A stretch of DNA of 34,769 nt from Phaeoceros laevis (GCA_049999765.1 JBNGIQ010009257.1:1-34769); one strand, 5' to 3'. Shown: positions 18,990 to 31,533, numbered from the stretch's first letter. Program-made: numbers and translations. Notes: a model not told the origin generated them from the letters alone.

Positions 18990-19800
18990 AACACAAAGAA
19001 AAAATATCGTTGTCAGCAAGCTTCAGGTTTTAATTGCAGCTGAGTCCAATATAACAGCACAGTTGATGAGTTTAGACACGCATCTATACTCTCTTGATAC
19101 TAAGTTCCTGCTGTTGCTCAAGCCACATCTCTTGGTCTATAAGACTTCTTTTGCATCGTTGTCAGTGCCGCCGGTTGGTCACATGTATCAGAAGTTGACA
19201 AACTGTGTAGAGTGCATCCTACACAGGCATAGTCAGAAAGCAAAGACAGCAAAGATTGTTGAAGGAGTGAAGATGGAGATGGTGATGACGGTTAACCCAC
19301 ACATTGCCCCAACGTGTGACTCCCATGAGGCTGAATGTCGAGAGTACAATAGCAACTTTGAGGAGAGAGGGACTCCTAGATGAGGAGGCAAATTTACCTA
19401 GCACGCTGAACATTCTAGCAAGTTCGACTATAAGCCCAGTGTTCCCTTCAGACTTGGATACTTGAACTCCGACGACTCCAATTCTGAGGGCTGCATCCGA
19501 GGCTTTGTCATTTGGTTTTGGACTATATGCTGCACAAGAAGAAGATTAGGCAACATCATTGCCTGAAGATGTCAAACTTCAGCCAGCTTGAATGTGCAAA
19601 CAACACAATCTGGTGCTGCAGGCAAGAGTGCAAGTGGGCCAGCATCAGTGATTCCAAGAGTGCCTGCACCTGCAGCAAGCAGGTGTATGACAGCCTTTCT
19701 ACAAGACTGAGGGTGTATGACAGCCTTTCTAAACTGAAAGTGGTCAGGGCGATGCGAATGCAAGCCCATAGCACCAAGGAAAGGGAAATTTAAGAAGCTG
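18990..19800 (+). pseudogene. Second copy of the C1-type gag relic (element C2)
   Basis: The frame reads NIVVSKLQVLIAAES, AQLMSLDTHLYSLDTKF then LLLLKPHLL, SVPPVGHMYQKL and NCVECILHRHSQ. These align with the copia gag relic C1 (SKLQVLIAS, LMSLDEHLHALETKF, SIPPTGQIYSK, MCLECIV). After the stop at 19383 the frame continues EEANLPSTLNILAS, matching EEARLLLNTLDS of C1. Downstream to about 19800 it is heavily broken. The primer-binding site and LTR are not visible upstream. Confidence 0.65.
19682..19730 (+). repeat. Short tandem duplication
   Basis: A 19-base word, GGTGTATGACAGCCTTTCT, occurs at 19682 and again at 19712, a spacing of 30 bases. It lies within the decayed tail of the C2 relic. Confidence 0.9.
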
Positions 19801-21775
19801 TGACAAAAACCCAAGAAACCATTGATAGAACCTCAACACCGCCAAATAGGGACTGATGATCCTCGCTACAAATCTACATGCGCTTTCGGGGGATTGTCGC
19901 AGCAAAAGCCCCCTCCTTCTACTAAAAAAATAATGTTAAAATCCCTTCGCCCAAGTGAAGGTCTATCCTGGCTTTTGCTTCCGCCCTTGTCGCAAAGAAG
20001 ACTGCTGAGAGGAACACAGAAAGGGAAATCGAGGATAAAAAATTTATGTAGAGAAGGCCTTAATCAAGGCGCACGATGGCATACAGGCGCTAGAGGAATC
20101 GGGGCCACAACAAAGAGGAGACGCAGTCAAAGCGCTATTGACCGGCTGCCATGCTTGCAAACCCTGAAACCATAGCCAGCCGGGGAGAAAGAGTAGTGAG
20201 AGAATCCGCACCATGGAACGCGGAGTTGTGGAAAGCCGTGAAGCTTGCAATTGTTGTAGGATTTAGGGTTACAATGCATTGTAAAAAACACGTGCCGCAA
20301 AAGCGTTGAGGACAGCACCCGTTGCGGTGAGGGGCGAGGCTGCTGAGAGCAGTCATAAGCTTGGATTCACATTAGAAACGCATGTCACGCCGGTCCTAAG
20401 TCCTGATACATTTGTTTCGGGCGGTGGCCCAATCGATCGGCTTGGGCCTTTCACACCGGTGGAAGCACTAGCCTTATTTACCTTATTTTCCATGAACGAC
20501 TAACTATATTCATCATTGCTAAATCCTAAACCATGGTGTTAGAGGGCTTTATGAAAGCTTGCGTCGCGCTCATGGAGGGATGATGATGCTTGTAATATGA
20601 GTTGCACCTTGTACAATGAGAGTTGCACCATGTACGACATGAGTTGTGCCATGGCGATGGCTGCTGAGGGAATTAGAGGGATGTTGCTGGCACTCTCTGT
20701 AGGTGCTGTCGGATTCGAATTAATCAACGTCATATTTGCATGTAACCAAAAGCATTTGATTCTAGAGTTGTGCAAAATTGTGCAAGCTTCTTGCCAACGA
20801 ACCTTGAAAACCGTTATGCAAGTTTGGCAACGGACCATGTCGCAACAAGTATTGTACTTGGCCTCACAGCTCAAAGGCCGACTCTTGCACGTCCTGCATA
20901 TAGGTTGATTCTTGCGTGTCGTGCCTAGAGTCATGGACGACAGTGAGCCTCACCGTCTAGACTCATTTGTAAGAGTTTGCTCCAGGCCTGCCATTTCGTA
21001 CTTGGATGTTTTTTCTCCCACATCATCAATGAGAGCCGCCAAGTTGAGCTGGAGCTGCCTCTTTTTGAGCATAATACCCAGGTGTATATTTTGATAAGTT
21101 TTAGAGCAATTTGAAGTGTATGCATGCATCTATAACCTGCTTCAAGAACTTTTTCCTTAGAATAACATGAATAATCCCTTTGTTTGCTAAATAAAACATG
21201 CATTAAAAGAGAGTGCTCTTTTTAAACATTGATGTCTTTATTATTTATTGTTATTCATTCATATCTGACTATGGTAAAGTTTAGGTTAATCGTGGATTAG
21301 GCAATAGTTCATAATCGACACAATCCTAAGGATTTGGCTGAAGTCATAGTCAACAATAAAATATACTTGCTCAATTGAGTATTTTTATAAATACTCAATG
21401 TGCTATTGAATATTAGCTTAAAGTATAGGATCACATTCTTTTATTGAGCATTTTTAATCTCCTGCCCTGTTGCAAGTAGCCTCTACCTTTAGGCAAGTGA
21501 TGAAACTAAATTCCCTTGTTGCTATAACGTGCATCGAACTAGAATTTATTGCCTTCCGTTCATTTCTTGCATAACTGAAACACATGTTCCTTCATAGGAA
21601 ATAAATTGCCAGCACCAGAGAAGAAATCCAACTTAAAGATAGAGTCCTTGAGACTTAACTTTTACAGTTGTTATATCTTTGTCTAATTCAAGTCGAAAAT
21701 CCTTGAAAGAGTTTTTTAAAAATAATAATGTGATTGTCAAGCCATTAGCTCTGATGTTTGGAACTCATCCGGTTA
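19801..21775. other. Long stretch without recognised genes
   Basis: Frames at 19822-20175 (basic, 117 residues), 20306-20503 and 20597-20908 (103 residues) show no family signature. The last begins with three near-repeats (MSCTLYNE, SCTMYD, MSCAMA) from a tandem 20-base-like repeat at 20597-20660. From about 21100 the DNA becomes clearly AT-rich. Confidence 0.45.
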
Positions 21776-22380
21776 TCACTTAGAGACTTGATCATCACAC
21801 TCTAGAGTTGAAAAGTTTAGCCTTAGAAGCATATCTTTTCTAGCTTTCTGTTTCTCTAATCTTTCAAGCATGTGGCTTGCTTCTACATTGTTTTTTTTAA
21901 TCCAAAGCTTGCATGGGATTCTGAAAACTATATACAATTTCTTCATCTGCCAATAAGTAATCCCGCAGCTATGTTTCTTTAACAACCTAAAAGCGTCCTT
22001 ACGCGTTAACTTAGTTTTATCAAATTTTATATTTAATTGCCGCAAGAATGTTTTGCTACATCCTGGAGCAGGATATTCAAAGTTATTTGAATTGATAAAA
22101 TCAACTTCATTTTCAATGCCTACTTCAATCAACGCGTCACGTACACAATTTTGCACTCCATGTATATAAACATGGGGTTCATATCCCAAATGATCTAGCC
22201 AAAATAGTCTTTTAGCAGAAAGAAACATGCTACTTGTCTTTTCAAGTTCAACAAGTGTAGGTCTTGGTTTGTCCATGATTCCCTTAACAAATAACCCCTT
22301 GTCACTTGAGCGGGTAAATAGTGTCCCTTATGTTCATGTTTGAACCATGTTTTGCCTTTGTCTTGATTGTTTTCCACCAA
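21776..22380 (-). CDS. Hypothetical protein in AT-rich DNA
   Basis: The minus-strand frame 22276-21776 encodes 166 residues (MDKPRPTLVELEKTSS..., ending ECDDQVSK). A frame from 22380 (MVENNQDKGKTWFKHEHKG) leads into it with one shift near 22275, so the original start may be at 22380. The protein is Lys-rich. Its second half seems to hold two related helical units: KTFLRQLNIKFDKTKLTRKD followed by AFRLLKKH, and YWQMKKLYIVFRIP followed by WIKKNNVEASHMLERL. Both follow a Q/L-LxxLxI...LTKxEAxxLL-type pattern. I do not recognise a named family. A frame this long in such AT-rich DNA is unlikely by chance. Intron content is unknown. Confidence 0.45.
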
Positions 22381-23160
22381 GTAGATTCCAGTAGGCAGAA
22401 GAGAAAACTAGCTACAATTTGATGCATGGCGCTCTTGGATTGCAGTTGTAGCCATGATTTGGAGCACTTGCATGCAAACTATTTGACCTAAAGACTGGTT
22501 ATGAACATCGCGGTCACTTGTAAATGCATATCGAAGTACCTTCTAACCGCATGTTTCAACTTAATGGAGTAGGAAGTGAGAGCGGTGCACAAGAACATAC
22601 ATCCCACTCATTGTAGTTTGTAGGCTTGGACCATGGTTTAAACCAGGATTCAAACTAATTGTAGGGCAGCATGGTTCACAATAGGAAAATTGTTCTTTGT
22701 GCAGTTTTTTTTTCTAGAGATTTTTTAAGGGGAGCTCATACTCAAGATTAGATATAGCATTGAAGACCTTATCATATATGCCACTATTAGCACGCCCGCT
22801 ACCACGGGGCCATGAAATGGGATAGGCTGGTTACACACCAACTTAACTTTGTATAACTCATATGATGTGTTATAAGGACAACATTGTATGTATGTGTATA
22901 TGTTCCAGGATGTTGACGGTTCCAATCTCAATCCCCCTTTCCCTTGTGTCTTTACAATGTTGTAAAGACAACATTGTAAATCCATTGTAAAATTTAAGTT
23001 ACAACATCCATTGTTAGCCTTAGCCCTTGTTAATGTTTACTATGGACTAGTGTCATGGTCAAACCATATACTTAGCTATACAAGTTCTATGATAATTTAA
23101 GTACAAGTTATAAAATATTTTCTTGGTAGTAGAGGAGAAAATTATGAACCTAGGGTAGCT
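22381..23160. other. No gene recognised; hairpin inside
   Basis: AT-rich DNA with no convincing frame. The only clear structure is the inverted repeat at 22951-22980, listed separately. Confidence 0.5.
22951..22980. repeat. Perfect 13-bp inverted repeat
   Basis: TTTACAATGTTGT and its exact complement ACAACATTGTAAA are separated by AAAG. A related word, ACAACATTGTA, lies upstream near 22878 and CCATTGTAAAAT just downstream, so this may be a small palindromic element or transposon end. Confidence 0.85.
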
Positions 23161-23181
23161 CCGTGAAACACGGAGCGGAAG

Positions 23182-26100
23182 TTGAGCGGAGTGGTGGCGT
23201 CTGGTCAAGGACCAGCCCCCGCCCCCGATGGGGGTGGGCGTGGACGGACAGCAAGGAATACGTATATGACTCGATTGCAATCAGGACGGGCTTCACAGGA
23301 GATTCACATGCAGGGTGTCGCGGCAAGCGCTGCTACGAATCGTGATACAGATGTGAGAGACATAGAAGAGTCGAATGTGTTGTTGAGCCGAACAAATGCT
23401 GCTGTGCCTCTTCAAGACACGCCAATGCAGGATGTAGTCCAAAGTGTTATCGTGGGGGGAAAAAACTGACTCTAGAAGTCAAGGTGTGCTGAAGGATCAG
23501 CAAAGTCAAAGGGATGTTCAGCAGGTTGGAGCAGTCACAGGGCAAGGTTCGGTGAACGGTATGGAGATTCCAAGGAGAACCCATCCTGCTGTCCTCAACC
23601 AAGTATCAGAATCATTGGAAGTACAATGTGGTCAAGCCCCTCCAGGGGAAGCAATCAACAATGGCGACAGTGGTGCAGAGATAGAAGGAAATAGTGCTTA
23701 CGTCCCCCCAGTAACTCGCACGGCAGCTCCGACAATCACACGAGCTGTAACGACGAATAGGAATTCGATAGGGCAAAGTAGTAATGCTATCGTGAGTCAC
23801 ACATGGAGAGCTAAGGACTCTGGTATTCTGAATCTGCTGAACACAAGAGACAGACCAGTGAATGTGGGAGGGGAACGAAGGAATAGAAGAGACGAAGGTG
23901 TGCCTGTAATTCCTCTGGGAGATGAAACTGAGATTGTTGATGACGAAGACGCCATTGTCACCTTCTCAAAGGAGCTTTTGTCCTCTGCAATCAATGGCGC
24001 TTTCCCATCAGGCACCACGGTAGAGGAAATTGAAGAACACGTATAGAAGGTTCTCCAGGTCAAGCCGGTGTACATTCACCCTAAGGAGGATAAAAATTTC
24101 GTTATAAAATTGGAAGATGAGGAACAGGTCGCAAGAATGTTACAGTCTGCTACCTTGTTCAAGGGAACTACGCCGGCAGCTCTTGCATCATGGGACGAGG
24201 ATAGTACAGCAGTGCAGCGAGAAGCAAATAAGAGACTTTTGACAGTGAAGTTACCTGGTTTGGAGTTGCAGCATGTTACTATCGCAAAAAAAATGGTTGA
24301 GTCTATAGGCCAGGTTGTAGAATGTCCCAACTTGCCTACAGATCTTTACAAGTCCAAAAAGATCTCTTTTAAAGTACTGGTAGATAGCCTGCAGGGTCTC
24401 CCAGAGAGAGTGAAGGTAAAAGTCCCTGCACAAAACAATCGAGAGTTTTATCAGAATTTCAACTATCCGGATCTACCAAGTAAGATGTAGGGTATGTGGA
24501 CATAAGGATCACTTACAGAGCTCTTGCCCTCTGAGGTTCCCATGGAAGAAGGTGCTGACAGGGGATGCCTCTCATGATAACGTGGCCCCCCTCCCAGGAT
24601 TTGAAGGTAGTCGGGTTGTACAGGAGAAACAATTTCAGCCTTGGGTCCAAGCCGCCAATCAGGTGGGCAGAAGTCTTTTTCCAGAGCTAGAACCAACAGA
24701 AGTCACGGTGCTGAAAGTTGGGTTTATTTTGAGAAGGAAAGGTGTTGACACTCTTCTTTGGACAGCTCTCAAGGATGACCAGCATGGCCTTCCTTTGCAA
24801 CTCCTCAGGGTCCCTAGATATGGAAAACCGAATGAGGAACAGTTATGGTCACCGGCTAGCTCCAAGGTCAGCCAAATGCTTAGACAAGAATTTCCATATC
24901 TTAGAGAAGGGGAGGCCCTAAAGTTAATGCAGCAGGCCCAGATGAGGTTGGTAGCGCACAGGCTAGATGCTGTTACCACCTACCTCTACTTTGTGGCTGG
25001 TATTGAGACGCTTGATACGTGGGATCCAATGGGTGAAGCAGCAACTAATTGGATCGGGGAGAGCACTGTTCAAACTTGGGTCCAGCAGTCAGGCCCTAAA
25101 AGCAAGAATAAATTAAGCCTGGCCTCGAAGGTCATCCTGCGAATGCAAGCATTAGAAATGGGGTGGAAGCAGTTGAATTCCATGCCCAATTTACCAGGAA
25201 TGTGCCTCATGAAAGAAACAGAAGTGGTAAAGCTTGATGGAGCATCGTCTAAGGATAGTGGTAAACCGAGAGATCAAGCCCAGGCCGCTGGAGTGAATGC
25301 GATCAGTGACCATCATGAAGCAAGTACTTTTGGTAACCCAAATGGTGGTGAGAAATGGACGAAGGTACCACGCAGCATAGCAGCAGGGAAACTTACCCCT
25401 AGAGCAGTGAGAAAGATGCAAGAAGCGCTTGTTGAAGCTGCTAATATGCAGTCCCATGTAGTAGATGATGTCATGGAACCGGCTGATGGGATCCTCCCAA
25501 TGCTGAAGAAGAATCAAGAGATGGTCGTAGCACATGAGGTTGCCCAAATCTCTGGAGAATCAGACTCTCCAGAGTTTAGTAGGAGGAGTCGTATGCCAAA
25601 AGTGGCAGCTGCAGTAGGAGAGCTGCCCTTAGTCGTAGCTGAGGATAGGGGGAAAAACATCCTAGTAGAGTTGTAAAAAAGTCAACAAAGAAGTCAAGAT
25701 ATCTTAACTGCCAGCTTAATGCAAAACAGGGGTACATCGTTGCAGATCAGAGAACCGTGCTCCACAGAAGCAAAGACTGTTCAGCTAAAGCAGTCAATGA
25801 TGAGGAAACTTGATTCCCGTTGGGCAGATGTAACGGATGATTCCTCCACTGAGTCCCACCACGAACCAATTAGACAGGAATCAGAGGGCAGTCATCAGGA
25901 GGAGCTTTCCAGAGGTCTCACTAAACCGCCAATGGAGAAAGTCTCAGTTATCGTGGAGTTCTCAGGGATCTGAGAAAGGACAGGAAGTCCTTCCTGAAAC
26001 GAAAGTACTCCAAACAGAAGATTCAGTTACCGTTACTTTGCCTCAGCCGGAAACGAGATTGCTACCAATTCGAAGATCCATGAAGTGGTTCCGGCTGAAG

Positions 26101-27175
26101 ATAGACTTGCAGTTGTAGCTCTTAAAGCCCAGCTCAAGAGAGGTAGGAGCCCAGGAGATAATCAGGCCGTTGTTGCACAGAAGGTCTTTTAACATGAACA
26201 AGGTCAGATGATTATCTATCAATCCCCAAGCAGTCGTATTGATCCATGGAAGGGTGTGGGTAATCTAGAGGACCAGATCAGCCCTCAACAGCTCATCAAA
26301 AGAGGCAGGAACATCATGCAAATTACAGGGCGTCCTCCAGATCCATTACTTGATATTGATATGAATGATGTCAGCGTAGTGCAAACACCTGAAAAATCTG
26401 TAGACGGTGAGGAAGTCTATCAGGACTGCATCTCTGGAGAGACACAGGCCCAATACACTTCTTATCACGAACGTTTTGGGGTTGACAAAGAAGAAATCCA
26501 ATCGGTTGTTCCTCTGGAAGAAACCGTCCATGCTTTCGTTTTCTGCACAATGGCGGAGAAGCAGTTCATGCTAATTGACAAAACGAATGCAATCACAAAA
26601 CTACTTCAAGTCACTCTTAAGCAGGGGGAAGATCCCTTCTCTAGCATGGTGCAACTCCTGATGGCAGGCAATGTTCTTGCAGGCCAGTTGTCGTCAGAGA
26701 TCTTAGAATGGAGGGCTCCAGTTAAAATAGGACATAGACACTGGACGGTGTTAGTCCTAAAACCGGAACAAAAAAAACAGAATAAGATCTGGAAACATTG
26801 GCATTGGCTGTATAGAGATACAACAATAGGAGAGCTTAGAGCAATGACAGATGAGTACTCAGAGGCACTAATCCAAGAGGGGGCGGATTAACAGCACCTG
26901 AGCTAGCTATTGGTTTTGCGTTGCTTGTCGGTCAGCCTCAAGCTGAGATAGAACAAATGATGCTTCAGATGGAAGCCAGGAGGCAGCAGTTGGACAGTTA
27001 TGTGGAGCCACCTCAGCTGAACCAAGAGAAAGAAGTGAGACTGCAGGGTCAGCAAGAGAAACATGTCTCCCTCCCAGCTGCAAGGACCACAACTCGCAGC
27101 ATACAGAATTCGTTTATGGATCTCCTGAAGGCACAGGGATCACCTAACCAAAGTCAGAACCATGCAGCAGGCTAG
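23182..27175 (+). pseudogene. LINE L-P, ORF1 region (DUF4283-like plus CCHC knuckle, very long)
   Basis: The coding sense runs through several frames for about 1,300 codons. An N-terminal low-complexity part (23182-23950) with a frameshift at the G/A run near 23455 comes first. A DUF4283-like domain follows (about 24080-24440: VKLPGLELQHVTIAKKM, VESIGQVV, KVLVDSLQGLP). Then comes a frameshift near 24475 and the knuckle CRVCGHKDHLQSSC (24486-24527), then the domain shared with LINE L-M (LPGFEGSR, GRSLFPEL, LYFVAGIETL). Beyond the TAA at 25674-25676 the same frame continues, with stops near 25971, 26010 and 26190 and a local shift, through 26208-26891 and then 26921-27175 in another frame. ORF1 proteins of plant L1-like LINEs usually end soon after the knuckle, so this tail is long. 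Confidence 0.8.
24486..24527 (+). pseudogene. CCHC zinc knuckle of LINE L-P ORF1
   Basis: C-x2-C-x4-H-x4-C reading CRVCGHKDHLQSSC. It directly follows YPDLPSK in the previous frame, so one base was gained or lost just before it. LINE L-M has CRMCGSNDHLQKTC in the same position after YPDLPTR. Confidence 0.9.
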
Positions 27176-30100
27176 TAACTTCTCGACTGATCGGGCACAG
27201 CAAACCCAGGTTGTTTCCTGGAATGTTAGAGGATTAAGCAGGGATAACAAGTGGAGGATCATCAGCTCTTTTTTCAAAAATAGGTGTATGTGGGATATCG
27301 TCTGTTTGCAGGAGACTAAACAAGATGAGGCCAAATTAGCTCGCCGAAGGGCTCCCCTCCTAGATGCGGAAATCAAGTGGCTGCCAGCTTCTAGGGGAGG
27401 TCTAGCCTTAGCTGTCCATTCCTCACTAGTTTCCCAGATTTTGGATTATGGTGTAGATGAAGATGGTAGGGCTCAGACTACCAATGGTGTTGAGGGTCCG
27501 GTCCAACAATGGTTTCAGTGGATTGTCATTCTAATCCCCATGGGACCTATGGGTGTAACATCTACGCCCCACAGACTCTGATAGGTAAGAAGGCTCTCTG
27601 GGAAAGATTAGAAGCTTCGCTTGATACAAGCATTCAGTGGACACTATGTGGGGATTTTAACTTCAGAGAGAGATCGGAGGATAATTTGGATGACCTTCCA
27701 CCAACCCAAAAAGATGTGTCGCTTGAATGGCAATCATTCAGGGACACTGTCTTGCAGGTAGAAGACCCATGGGTTACACTTCCTGCATACAGGTCACCAC
27801 TCTCCTTGAAATTTAGTAGGACAAACAAGCTTGAAGGGATTCACAAGGTCAGTAGAAGGCTAGATAGATTTTACGTTCCTTCGGAATGGCGGGACAGAGT
27901 AAAATCATACGCAATTGTGCCAGGGACAGTATATTCTCTGACCATTCGCCCATTCTCCTCAACCTGGTCACAACCACTGATGGGGCCCTCCATTCTGAAG
28001 ATTTCAAACAGTTTTACCGGATGAATCTGGAAATTCTGGAGTGGAGAGACACAAGGAAAACAATTGAAGGACCTTGGAAGTAGAGATCAGACATACCTGG
28101 ATGTAATGGCTTCAGCACTCTGCTGGACTTGAACACTAAAACAGCCCGTATTTGTCGAAAAGCTGGTATGGACAAACGTCAACTAGAGAAGGAGGAAGAA
28201 AATCAACTTAGAATGGAGTTCTCTAGACTGCAAGCAGCTGCTGAAGAGGAGGACTTCTCATCTCTAGAAGAGGCGGAGTATAGGGAGATCTCTTTCCGTA
28301 TGGAAATGTTGGATGCTGCCAAAGCCAATGGTTGGGCCCGTCGGGCTAAGTTCAAGTGGGCATTAGAAGGAGATGTCCCTCGCCGGTTCTTCTTCTCGAC
28401 GGTGAAGCGTAAACGCCATTCATCCCTCATACCTACATTCCCACAAGTAGAGGTCCAAGAGGGACAATCAGTCCATACAAGTTTAAAAAACCATGTAGCA
28501 CAATATTATGAAGGCATCTACAAAGCTGAGGCTCAGGCTAGGGATCCGAGGTGGGAGCAAACATGGCAAGAAACCTACTCGCACTTTCCTGTAAAGGTTA
28601 TAGCTGAACAAAGGAAGGAGCTGGAGGCAGATCTTACAGAAGATGAAGTTCGGAGAGCTCTGCAGGACATGCCGAAGGACAAAAGTCCTGGCAAAGATGG
28701 CATCCCCCCGGAATTCTACCTTTGGGGCTGGGATTTTGTGAAGGAAATCTTGATGAGGACCATTAGAGAAGTCTGGAAACTTGGCTCAATGGGGTCAGAT
28801 TTCAACGAAAGCCTCGTCACCTTGCAATCGAAAACGAATGCTCACCTGGGAGTGGAGAATTGGAGACCAATCTCCTTGTTGACGACGTTTTACAAGCTCC
28901 TTGCCAAGGTCTTAACCAAGAGGATTGCAAAGTACATGGATGGTTGGGTCAACCCGGAACAACGAGGTTTCATCAAAGGAAGATGTATCCTTGATAACCT
29001 ACTGCTAGTTCGGGAAATGAAATGGTGGTTAAACAAACAGCAGACATCGGGGATCTTCTTGTCGCTTGACTTCAGCAAGGCTTACGACCGTGTCTTCTGG
29101 CCGTTTTTGTGGCGTTGCCTCAAACAGTATGGGTTCGGACCCAATTTCATCCGATGGATCTGCATCCTATCAGAAGACACCGGAGCAAGAATAGTGGTCA
29201 ATGGTGATATGTCGGAAAGATTCACCATTGGTAGATCAGTACGTCAAGGATATCCACTAGCCCCATCTCTCTTTGTACTTCTAACGGATTTTCTGATATG
29301 GAGCATTAAACGCAACAATGCTATCAAGGGGATACTAGACCCCCAGGGAGAGGAGTCTCGCATATCTAGTTTTGCCGATGATACCTTGTTACTCTCACAA
29401 GTTGATGAGGAGTCCTTGGCAGCCATGATGGAGGAGATAGAAGTCTTTGGTTTACTTTCTGGTCTGATCATCAACTGGAATAAGACGATCATGCTTGTGA
29501 TCAACTATGAAGGTACCTTGCCTGAGTGCGTGGGTCATGTGAAACAGCTTGGCCCTCATGAAACACACAAGCATCTGGGTGTTCCATTTATGCTTCAAGA
29601 GGAGAATGATGCTATTGGAGTGGAAATCCTGAATAGATTTCCAGCAAAAGCAGTCAAGTTGCAGCTCATGCAGCTGAGTTTTGCAGGGAGAATACTGGCG
29701 ATCAACTCAATCTTAGAAAATACCTTGTGGTACTTCTTATTCGTTTGGTCTCCCTCGGCTGTTGATGTGAAAAGGTTGAGAACCTTCATTCTGAATTTCC
29801 TCTGGAACTCCCCTCTGGATGGTCCTTCACCCAAAAGCAAGGTCATATGGGAGCATCTTGTTTTGCCAGTCTCCCAGGGAGGTGCTGGACTGGTGGATCC
29901 CTTTGCGAAAGCCAATGCTTTACACGGACGATGGGTCCTCAAAGCACTTTCGCCCAACCAAAATCCGTGGAAAAGTTTCCTTTTAGTTAATCTGTATAAG
30001 GTCTTGGCTTGCAAACAAAGATGGAGTGAGATCGTTGTCGTGGGCCACCTTTTTGCGACCAAGCCGACGTTGCCTTCAGAGAAGTTCTCTCCTCTCTTCA

Positions 30101-31533
30101 ATGCCGTCTGGAATAGCTGGAAAAGCTGCAAACCTTGCTGGTCTGGAAAGACCCTGTCAACAGGGACGAGGCATCATGCATCAAGGTTCAGGGGAATCAA
30201 AACATCTGGAAGGACGAGTATATTAGCAAGGCTAAGAAGTCGGGATCTATAAAAAAGGCAGCGCATGGTGGTCTTCTAAACCTGGGGGACTTATGGAACT
30301 GGCCGGAAGAGAGCTGGCATTCCCCTAGCGAGATAGGTGCAGCTTACCCTGGAATCAGTAGGAGTGCTAAACGTGTCCTGTCATTGGTAAGGACGGGTTT
30401 GAAACCTGCCATCCATGATGCTTTCGCCCAACCAGCGATTATTCAAAGGAAGCGCTGGTATACCAAATGGGTATATAATGAAGATGGACGGGGAGAAGTA
30501 TCACCCAGTGACCCCTATCTGGCTGTTCAGGTGACAGAAGACGAGGTGAGTGCTAAGAAATTCATCAAAAGAGAGCATGGCAACTTTATTTATGATACTG
30601 GCACCCTCTCAAATGAACAAGCTGGTGATCTTGTACCCATAGTTGTTCTCCAACAGGTGGATGTTGTTAAATGGCAGTCCTCTGATGAGGTTATGGGCCA
30701 AGTTGAGATGTATAGCTCCAGCAAAGAGTGGTGGGAAGGGGTCTCTGAATCACAGCTGACCATCCACCCTGGTCTTTGGCGCTGGCCAGCAGGCCCTGCA
30801 GCTGCAACTCAGGGTAAATCATCATTACTCAACTACAAAACGGTGACCCTTTATACGTTGCTTGTGCGTGCTCAGAAGAAGGAAAGTAGGGACCCAATGG
30901 TACCTCGTTGGAGGCTACACATTGGTGCACAGAGGCTGATCCTGATATTCCTCTGGACAAGCTTGGGTATCCGCCCGAAAATCAAGTATACCATTTGGCG
31001 GATGTACCAGGACGTCCTCCCCAATGGTGATAGGTATGATGATTATCTCATTGCCAGAGGGCACCAATTCTGTACATAGCATCTGCCCAGGCCAAACACC
31101 TCAGAAGAGTCAGCATATTTTTTATGACTGTGGATTAGCGAAACTGGTATGGGGGCGCATAGAAGCATGGTTGAGGAATACCTTCCCGAGGAGTAACTAT
31201 AGGATCCAACAGAAGACAGCCCTCTTTGGTTTGAATCATAGACTCCAACGTCCTCTTGTGAAGACTCAATGGTGGCCAACCCTCTGGGCCAACACCTTGT
31301 TTGTGCTATGGACAAATTGGACGAGCCAGGTTTATGGTGGTGACGAAGCGAAATCCCCTAACCTTCTATTCTGCAACATCTGGGAGGGCCTGATCACTGA
31401 AGGACAAGTCATTAGAAAACAATCACCAAAGAAATTCATGGAAAAAGAGTGGAGGGATGCTAATATCTTCACTGGAAGGGGTCCTACGGGGTGGTCTCAT
31501 CACTATCCATGGGTTGTAGCACCTCGAAGATAG
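27162..31533 (+). pseudogene. LINE L-P, ORF2: endonuclease, reverse transcriptase, zinc-binding tail
   Basis: The AP-type endonuclease spans about 27190-27990 in three frames: VSWNVRGL, WDIVCLQETKQ, GCNIYAP, LCGDFNFRE, RRLDRFYVP, and in the next frame SDHSPILLNL. Reverse transcriptase lies mainly in the 707-codon frame 28129-30252: DKSPGKDGIPPEFY, NWRPISLL, GFIKGRCILDN, LSLDFSKAYDRV, VRQGYPLAPSLF, and the catalytic box FADD at about 29380. The C-terminal zinc motif (SICPGQTPQKSQHIFYDC, LVWGRIEAW) lies at 31081-31165 after a shift. Frameshifts occur near 27520, 27940, 30150 and 31070, and a stop lies at 28081-28083. The element nicks DNA and copies its RNA there. This is the best-kept element here, but it is not functional as read. 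Confidence 0.9.
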
